Below are positions 57,601 to 64,000 of a stretch of DNA of 64,000 nt, in pieces. The notes beneath the pieces are model-generated. The model made no database searches and was not told where the DNA came from. It was given only the letters and a program-made list of their open reading frames with translations. How positions within the stretch are numbered: the stretch's first letter is position 1; every line of letters starts with the position of its first letter. The translations under genes and the position numbers were made by a program. Origin of the DNA: Opisthorchis felineus. Taxonomy: Eukaryota; Platyhelminthes; Trematoda; Opisthorchiida; Opisthorchiidae. The stretch covers positions 292,198 through 356,197 of the forward strand of contig SJOL01008500.1 in the NCBI GenBank assembly GCA_004794785.1, written 5' to 3'.

Positions 57601-60600
57601 ATTGAATTACAGCATAGTCATAAAAATGTAATGAGCGGATTCGGAATGAGATTTCCACGACAGAACTATTTCCCTTGATACTGATTCATGTTACGGTGGA
57701 ATCTTTAGAGTGAACATCCTACACCAGAAGACGCTCGATTTGCAGTGACAGGATGTAAACGCTACATACCACGAGCCGTTCTCTTCATTTGGTCTGGTTA
57801 CATGTCCTCTGTCCGGAATTCAAATCCTGGCATTGCTCATGATCTCCAAAAAAGTGAAACTCGAGTTCGGTGTTTCACCTCTTCGAGTTGACTGACCACA
57901 ACAGGGTCGGAGACAGGATGGAGACTGTCCATACGAGTGACGGGGAGAAAGTAATCAAGCAAAAGTGCCCATGGGGTGCAGATGTCGGTGGCACTAACGA
58001 AGTCGTTCTGTCCTGTGGATGTTCCTCTTCAGTGGCCAATCACTGCGCTAGTACGGTGCACGAAAACGGTTTCATTCAAAGTGGCACCATTGGGAACAGT
58101 GACGGTTGACACATGCAACCGGGCCCTACAAGATCATTATTCCTAACTGAGGTGAAACTACACATGATCTCCATCAACGTTTAGAAATTATTTGCCAATT
58201 ACAGTACACCTGGAATCGACATGTAAAAAACGTTTGAAAAGTCTTTGATAGATGACTGTTTGTACAATGAGCTAGATAGTCGGCATGAGATGATCCGCCA
58301 GCTGTTGTATAGTGGATCAACCCAGTGCGTTAAAGATACGTGTTTAATTCATTCGACTAGCCAAATGGAAGGGAGTATCCAAAGTAGGCCATTTTGCGTG
58401 ACGATTTTCGAGAGAGCCACATAAAGATATATAGCGAAGCAAGCCAAAAAGTGATCCCACCTCTAGTCTGACCTTCTCAAAGAAGACATTTTTCTTGTCA
58501 TTGATGGTACCGAACACAGGTCTGACCGCCACACCATGCCATACGTTTCAAACCCTCCAACTTAGACTCCATACCACAGTACAGGACAGTAAACCCCAAT
58601 GACTATTATCCTGCCACTCGTTTCATTCCTCACTTTCCTGCAGCCGGAAACAACGGTAATAATAACGATAACGATGGTGATAACGCTGAAGCAGTTCTCA
58701 CCGACTGCTAAATGCAGCTTAACAGCAGGTCGTTCAGTTGACCTCACTCCGTTATTCACAATCATATAGCGTGATCGAAATCATCGAATGATAGTATACG
58801 GTAAAGACTTATTGACTAGAAACGACACTGTTATGTGGTCAGAAACTGTGGTGCGAAAAAGTTGATTGGCACTCAACCCACTCTGCCTCATTTCACTTAA
58901 CTCTACGCAATGTTTAAGGTGCTACCAAAAATGTTCTACGTTGACGGCTGACGGAAATTGAGCGAAAAGTTAACAACTGACCACTTTTGTCTTCGTTACC
59001 CTTAGAAAAACAAACGCGCGGTACTATATCGTCACCAAATAATGAGATAGTATGGGTGAGTCGTTAGCCTTGCTCTGTTTAGACTGTTCATTGGACGGAA
59101 TGTTCCATAACTAAGGTAGGTTGTCATCCAATTGGCCTACAAGAATGAATAAACGAATCTACGAGGGCTTAAACAAAGTAACAAAGACCTACTTCTTTCG
59201 GTTCCATACAAGTGAGAGTTTGGATGCATTGGGTGGATCTGTCAAGTCTTATACACCCTTACATGGGTTCCAAATACTGACAGGCGTAGTTGGAGAAACG
59301 GGACCGATAACCACAGCATATCACGGATGCACAACTTAATAAAGGCCAGTTCTCCTAGTGCTAACGTCGTGCATATCGAGCATCTTTGACCCCAATCTCC
59401 ATCATAAGCGTGTCTTTTTGAACGGGGGAATCTCGAAATTCCGGTCCAGACAAGGGCGTTACAAAGACCCTTCCCAACGTTCACCGCTTGAAAAAACTCC
59501 TTGGGCCTTACTGACTGTAGGAGGGCGACTACATATGTTATCCAGGCTGAGCAAACGTTGAATGCGTACACCTGACCGCCTGTGTGACTAATCATTTAGA
59601 TTTTCTCAATGGATCAATTGCACGGGCGTAATTGTTTCACTTGTGGTCGTGTTGAGTAAGATTTAAAAAAAAACTGGTTCAAATGCTTGGGATTCTGGAA
59701 CGGACAGTGCGCAGGAAAACAGGCTACCATCCGCAAGGAGGTTAACGCGACAATAGATCATTTGTGCGAAAGCCTGGAACTTAATCACAGGTAATACTTA
59801 CTAGTTGGTGATGGGCTAGGTGGTCAAAACTTCCCCACAGAAACAGGGAAAACAGGATCGCCGCCGAACTCAAGTGCGCGCATAACCAAAAGTGATTAAC
59901 TCGTGGTACGCCAGCGAAAGGTTCTCCGGGCTTGTGTCCAATGGGTGGTTGCGGTTCCTTCAGCCCACTACGGACCATCAACCAACCAAGAAGGCCCTGC
60001 AGAGGATAATTAGGTAGAATGCGTAAGGAAGAACTAGGTAAGGTTTTCGCAAAAGGCTCAGACCGCCTTCAGCTTGACAAAATAGTCTAAGGTGAAAGCA
60101 TTGTACAAAACCCCTTCGGACAGAGTACGCAGATGAAAAGCGACGTCTTAGGAGGGATGCGTCCAGGAGACAACTGAACTCTGTCAACGCTAGGATGGCC
60201 AATCAGAGTATTCTTGCTGCCCAAGACAAACACAGTAGGTGTTGGTTCCTCACAGAAGTACAAACATTCGGAGGTGACATCTCTGTGCAAACTCGTTCCT
60301 ATTTCCTTATTCTATACAATGTGGAATTCCACTTGTAGTTTTTACGAATAGCTGTATGCTCGAACCTTGCAGTTATTGCTACCTTCTCTATCTCCTCTTT
60401 ACGTCTGCTTCGGTTCCAACTGAATGTTCCTGGAAGGAAAGGTAAATTCGACCCGCAGCACGGAGGTCCAACACCACCATACACTGTTCTCATTCTCTGT
60501 GGGCATACCACCACACTGAATGTTGATTACTGCCATCTACGGCCGTTTGCTTTATTATGATTTGTTATTACTGGCCATATGTAAATTTGATGTGTAAGAA

Positions 60601-62818
60601 CCAGAATGTCTCACCGCGCCATCTGGTGTAGTCTTTATTTTATCGATCACGTGTTCGGTCAATTAATCAGTCCAACGACCTCCCACCAAATTTTGGAATT
60701 AGTTCAGATGGAACAACGCAAGTCGGGTCTGTAGAACTAACCCTCAGTTCTACAATAGGAATCAAGCATAATCTAGCCATGAAACCTCCTACCAAAGAAA
60801 AGCAGTGAAAAATCCTCGTACCACACTAACATCGGATTGGTGGTGGTAACAGTGAATAACAATATGACAACAACAACAGAATCATAATATGTGGTGAGAA
60901 TTTATGTAAGAAATGCACTACATTAACCAGAGTTGCTATCAGAATTGAGAGAATCATTACAAAACTTGCGAGCTCTGGATCAGGAAATTATCAGAATCAC
61001 GTTTCGGCAAACAAAAATGATTGAAAATAAGGTGGCAGGGTTAACCAATATGTGCTGTTTGGTTTTAGAAGGGTGGTGGGAGCAGACACAATGGCTCTTT
61101 TAGAATACCCTTTTATTTCACACGCGTTTGTCACATCCTTGTTTCTCGACCACGGTGCCATCGCTGCTGGATTTGCACGACAGCATTAACAGCGATGTGA
61201 CTAAAGCGCTCGACTCCTCCACTTAGTAGTGGGTAAATCTATCGCCTAGATCCACCATAATTTATTCACAGGCGACATTTGATGATGACGACATCTTATT
61301 CCATCCACGTATTCATTGTGATCATCTGAAAATGCGTGTAGTTGTGGCATCCCACTCGACCACTGCCCATTGCGAAGACCCTAGAACACGCCTCAATACG
61401 TTTAACAAAATAGTGAGGCCTGCACAAACAACCACAAATGTCCCAGTGGACTACTGGTTGTTTTCCGATGGGACGAGCTCAACTTCCTCATCAGCTGTAA
61501 ACAGATTCGTGAGTTGAAACGACGTGTGGAAGAGATGCAGAAAAAAGCAGCGAAACTCCAAGCGATCATCACAAGCGTTTTTCAAGCGGGGCTGAACGTT
61601 CTGCAAGACCAATTTACACGATCTGGTGCTGAATAGCATGTCCGAATGTACCGCTCCGACAAGCTTCATCTAAACTCAACATAAGGCTAGGAAGTGAGTC
61701 CATTGAAGTCCTTAAACCTATATATGTGGCTCGTCAAGTGACCAAAGAATGGTAAAAATTTTCAAAGTATATTGGTAGCGACACTCTACAAGCTTGGCTA
61801 CTTTCTGCAAAAATAGCGCGATAAGCGGTACATATACACACAGAGCTCGAGAAGGTTCGGTGGTTAAGGTGCGAACTTACTGACCGGAAGGGCCGTGGTT
61901 CGAACCCAACACCGGCATCTCAGCCGCTCCTGTCAACCTGGTAGTATCTCAACCCTCGTGCGTTAGACAGATGGCATGGCAGATAGGCACCGAAAGGGTG
62001 TTACGGCTAGACGATACACAGAGTATAGGTTACCGCTAAAAGCACAGTGTCGCTCTAATTGATTGTAACAAAAACACCAGTATAAAAAGCCAAGGTAACG
62101 ATCAGTCCCGTAGATCCCTGGTTCTTAAAACTCAACTAAAATTGCAACCGGCTGCCCCCATGGCAAGAAAATTAAGTCATACCGAAGGGGAAAAACGTTC
62201 GCATACCTGAAGACCGAGCAGTCCTCCATAGATCAGAACTCGTGGTTTCATCCTACGAGTAAGGTAACCCTTGTACCAGAAATATGCCCCAGGTATGGCG
62301 AACACAGCACCAATAAGGCGTCCCCACATGCGATGCGAGTACTCCATATACCAAATGAATTTGAACTGCGATAAAGACATTTCACCATGCTGGTTCACCT
62401 GGCTGGAAAAAAAGACAAAGTGTTTTGGAAGGCTTACTACTGGTATTCCGGAAATTGCTTGTACTTATCAAATTCTTGGAACCATTGTTCTTCCGTAAGA
62501 GGTGGAGCTTCTTTGAAGGGATGCCAGTCAACCATGGAAAGCCCAGATTCTGTTAACCTACACGGGGTATAATGACAAGATAAAAAGCTAGGAAAACCTT
62601 GTAGCTCCTCCCAAAACAACGGCCCCGAAGGTCATGCCAGATAAACCGAGCAACCATTTTCCAACAGTTTGATAACGGTCTACAGGATGGGCGACAGCAG
62701 CTACCGCCTTGGACCGCATGAAGGACATTAACAATGTACGACATCGTCCTGGTGTAAGCGCAGATTTTGTGGAGGGCGTCACCAGATGGCGTGCAAAATG
62801 AAGCAATACGCGGGACAT
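51242..62818 (-). CDS. COX15: COX15, mitochondrial haem A synthase; six exons
   Basis: Exons on the - strand are 62818-62598, 62557-62438, 62402-62207, 59996-59802, 54377-54296 and 51657-51242. They total 1230 bases and 409 residues (human: 410). COX15 is a multi-span inner-mitochondrial-membrane protein that oxidises haem O to haem A for cytochrome c oxidase. The N-terminus is basic and Ser/Thr rich without acidic residues (about 1-37), as in a mitochondrial targeting peptide. Family blocks include [65 protein letters not shown] and GVMHQGGS. The four haem-binding histidines are seen at 137, 220, 322 and 386. Family and completeness are secure; the exon 2 donor and exon 5 acceptor have alternatives. 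Confidence 0.96.
51658..54295. other. COX15 intron 5
   Basis: Nothing recognisable. Short overlapping + strand frames at 52671-53162 lack splice sites and family resemblance. Confidence 0.5.
54296..54377 (-). CDS. COX15: COX15 exon 5
   Basis: It encodes [20 protein letters not shown], aligning with human QLRRFAHGTAGLVFLTALS. I place the start after ACTTCTAG (54377). An acceptor 24 bases later (CTCAAG) would also keep phase and drop eight residues. The donor is G|GTAAGC. Confidence 0.82.
54378..59801. other. COX15 intron 4
   Basis: It contains a long ATT microsatellite (54584-54625). Overlapping frames on both strands at 56812-57567 match no known protein. A tRNA-like stretch near 57790-57830 (GGAATTCAAATCC) may be a SINE fragment. 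Confidence 0.45.
54584..54625 (+). repeat. ATT microsatellite
   Basis: About 14 uninterrupted ATT units. Confidence 0.92.
59802..59996 (-). CDS. COX15: COX15 exon 4: second histidine
   Basis: The acceptor is CCTCTGCAG and the donor is CTA|GTAAGT. It encodes 65 residues: [12 protein letters not shown], a Pro-rich loop, [16 protein letters not shown] and a hydrophobic helix. Both ends are phase 0. Confidence 0.95.
61272..61517 (+). other. Candidate + strand exon, opposite the COX15 intron, with a shifted continuation to 61636
   Basis: A good acceptor (TTTATTCACAG) opens a frame of 81 codons ([13 protein letters not shown], then [11 protein letters not shown]) to a TGA at 61517. A second frame, offset by one base, is open from about 61403 and encodes a well-formed amphipathic helix ([20 protein letters not shown]) to a TAG at 61636. 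The two parts read like one protein broken by a frameshift or joined by a small intron I could not place. The family is unknown. Confidence 0.35.
61843..62020 (+). repeat. tRNA-derived SINE family C
   Basis: GAGCTCGAGAAGGTTCGGTG, TTACTGACCGGAAGGGCCGT, GGTTCGAACCCA (intact B box), then CTGGTAGTATCTCAACCCTC and CACCGAAAGGGTGTTACGGC. Confidence 0.82.
62207..62402 (-). CDS. COX15: COX15 exon 3: first haem-ligand histidine
   Basis: The acceptor is TTTTTCCAG and the donor is CAG|GTATGC. It encodes [20 protein letters not shown], with the first conserved His, and the next helix. The intron before it is about 35 bases. Confidence 0.93.
62438..62557 (-). CDS. COX15: COX15 exon 2
   Basis: The acceptor is CCCGTGTAG. 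It encodes [19 protein letters not shown] through DKYKQFPEY. The end is set at TA|GTAAGC; an alternative donor three bases earlier (CA|GTAGTA, ending at 62441) keeps the same phase. Confidence 0.88.
62598..62818 (-). CDS. COX15: COX15 exon 1: targeting peptide and first membrane segment
   Basis: It starts at the ATG giving [12 protein letters not shown] and ends AG|GTTTTC, phase 2. It encodes a presequence-like start and the first helix ([20 protein letters not shown]). Its intron is only 40 bases long, a mini-intron. Confidence 0.9.
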
Positions 62819-62999
62819 GATTGTATGTAGCCCGTGTCAGCGGGACACCGGAAAACAGCGTTCAATAAGTCACTGAAATACGCAAAAAGTGTTGTTAAGA
62901 AATTAGAAACCAAGTTAAAAATACGGTTACATACTCAAGAATGCCATCTTTATCAACGACAGTCATGAACAATGGCCCATTTACGAAAGAATAGAAGTG
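62819..62999. other. Region just upstream of COX15
   Basis: Only about 180 bases separate the COX15 start codon from the retrotransposon fragment, so the COX15 promoter is either very compact, within the fragment, or further out. No TATA box stands out. Confidence 0.35.
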
Positions 63000-63320
63000 A
63001 GGAGGAGAGACAGCTACTGCAGATTGTGGATGTATTCGGCATATTTTACCTTCGTTGACCAAAGGTCTGCAGGTCGAGTTTCGTAACCACAAACAAGAAT
63101 TTCTCTTACGGTCGCCTTGTATACAAGCTCCCTCAGTTTCAGTGTAATTTGTTTTTTGCACCATAAAGTTAACAAACGTTTCTCCAGCTTAGCTAATACG
63201 CGCGGTGATCTCATCCGTCACAGAGCAGTCATGGCCAACACAGCTACCAAGGTAGGCAAACGGAACACCGGTCTCAAGCTCTTCATCTTGAAGCCTCAGA
63301 AGCCGCAAAGGGGTTAAGAA
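63000..63320 (-). mobile_element. Non-LTR retrotransposon fragment (reverse transcriptase C-terminal region)
   Basis: On the - strand: TGVPFAYLGSCVGHDCSVTD then EITARIS, a stop or frame change, then KLRELVYKATVREILVCGYE and TRPADLW. This is the thumb and connection segment of LINE reverse transcriptases (family YLGS.I..DG...DEI..RI and VYNATVR..LLYG.ETW). It sits 180 bases upstream of the COX15 start codon. Confidence 0.78.
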
Positions 63321-64000
63321 TCATGGAACAAGAATTCGAAGGTGCTTACCACCTGTTGAAATAAGGGACCGATTCCGACAATCTATAATGAGCAGACTGA
63401 GCGGACTAGTGATCGCGACACAGAAGCTCGTCCAAGCTCACTGGTGTTTTCAAGATATTATTATTGTACTTCGAGTCTCTTAAAGTGCGCACTCCATGTG
63501 AATCAATGACGAAATTGCACAGAGATTGTCAGAGAGCAGTTTAGGCAAATCTCATAAAGTTTTGACAGAACTTTTTGACAGGCTAGTGTAAGCTGAGTCC
63601 TTTTTAACCATCGCATCGGTACATACAAATGGCCTGTTTCTCGACTCGTTAGGATTTCATTCACTCTCGCCAGCCATGTAACGTAAAACGTGCATATAAA
63701 ATATAAAACGAGGTTAGTGACGAAGGTGAACGGACTGACAGTGACAAGCTGAAGGTAGTATCACGTGATCATAACTACGACAACCAACGGTGTTGCTTCA
63801 AAATTCTGTACGCAAAGATGCATTGTGAACTTTGACTGACTGATGGAAGTATTGGATCCCGACTTCGCAACAGCGCTCGAAATGGAGTTTTCTAGTGCAG
63901 TGAGTCCTCAGCAATGAATGAAATGGAAGTGTGGTTTCACATTTGTGCTGAACCACTGAACCACAAGATACCTCTTCGCTTCCTGTACTATACTCCTTTG
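63321..64000. other. Unassigned end of window
   Basis: No coding frame, repeat or RNA gene was recognised. Confidence 0.4.

Larger units (their letters stand above)
59997..62206. other. COX15 intron 3
   Basis: It holds the candidate + strand exon at 61272 and a SINE at 61843-62020. From 59997 to 61260 no feature is supported. Confidence 0.5.

Noticed and set aside
1..64000. Spliced-leader gene, CRISPR array, rRNA or operon-like bacterial gene cluster
   Set aside because: Looked for and not seen; the repeats are dispersed and not regularly spaced.

Overview
This is an intron-rich, repeat-rich piece of an animal nuclear genome. The best fit is a parasitic flatworm (digenean trematode). That is an inference from three things seen here: exons of 41-354 bases separated by kilobase introns full of decayed retroelements, tRNA-derived SINEs and palindromic repeats; an N-acetylgalactosamine-type beta-1,4-glycosyltransferase such as trematodes use for LacdiNAc glycans; and hammerhead-ribozyme-like cores in an interspersed repeat, as known from schistosomes. 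No species can be named from the sequence alone, and no bacterial-type genes, CRISPR arrays, rRNA or intact tRNA genes are visible.

Three conserved genes can be rebuilt exon by exon with matching splice phases. (1) On the + strand, 1051-16225, is a six-exon beta-1,4-galactosyltransferase-family (GT7) enzyme of 377 residues. Its specificity residue is Leu rather than Tyr, pointing to GalNAc transfer. (2) On the - strand, 42536 down to 16544, is a 14-exon MAGUK p55-subfamily scaffold (MPP3/4/7, Drosophila Metro type) with L27C, PDZ, SH3 and guanylate-kinase domains; its 5' end is not resolved. Genes 1 and 2 are tail to tail, with poly(A) signals about 60 bases apart. (3) On the - strand, 62818 down to 51242, is a six-exon COX15 (haem A synthase) of 409 residues, essentially the human length.

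Between the MAGUK and COX15 lies a 394-codon uninterrupted + strand reading frame (48099-49283) whose N-terminal part resembles a KIND domain. There are also candidate + strand exons at 44256-44365 and 61272-61517 that I cannot assign to a known gene.

The rest is mostly intron and repeat. Family A is a foldback element with two outward-reading arms of about 190 bases, seen in at least six places. Family B consists of tRNA-derived SINEs that often occur as inverted dimers. Two further tRNA-derived SINE families, a third palindrome at 12661-12780, a decayed Ty3/gypsy LTR retrotransposon (25030-26440), a possible solo LTR (23650-23927) and two pieces of non-LTR retrotransposon (35440-36450 and 63000-63320) are also present.

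The main points for follow-up are the Leu substitution in the glycosyltransferase, a phase-compatible 126-base cassette-like exon in the same gene, the near-canonical Walker A motif plus a roughly 70-residue insertion in the MAGUK kinase-like domain, and the hammerhead-like core inside the foldback arms.
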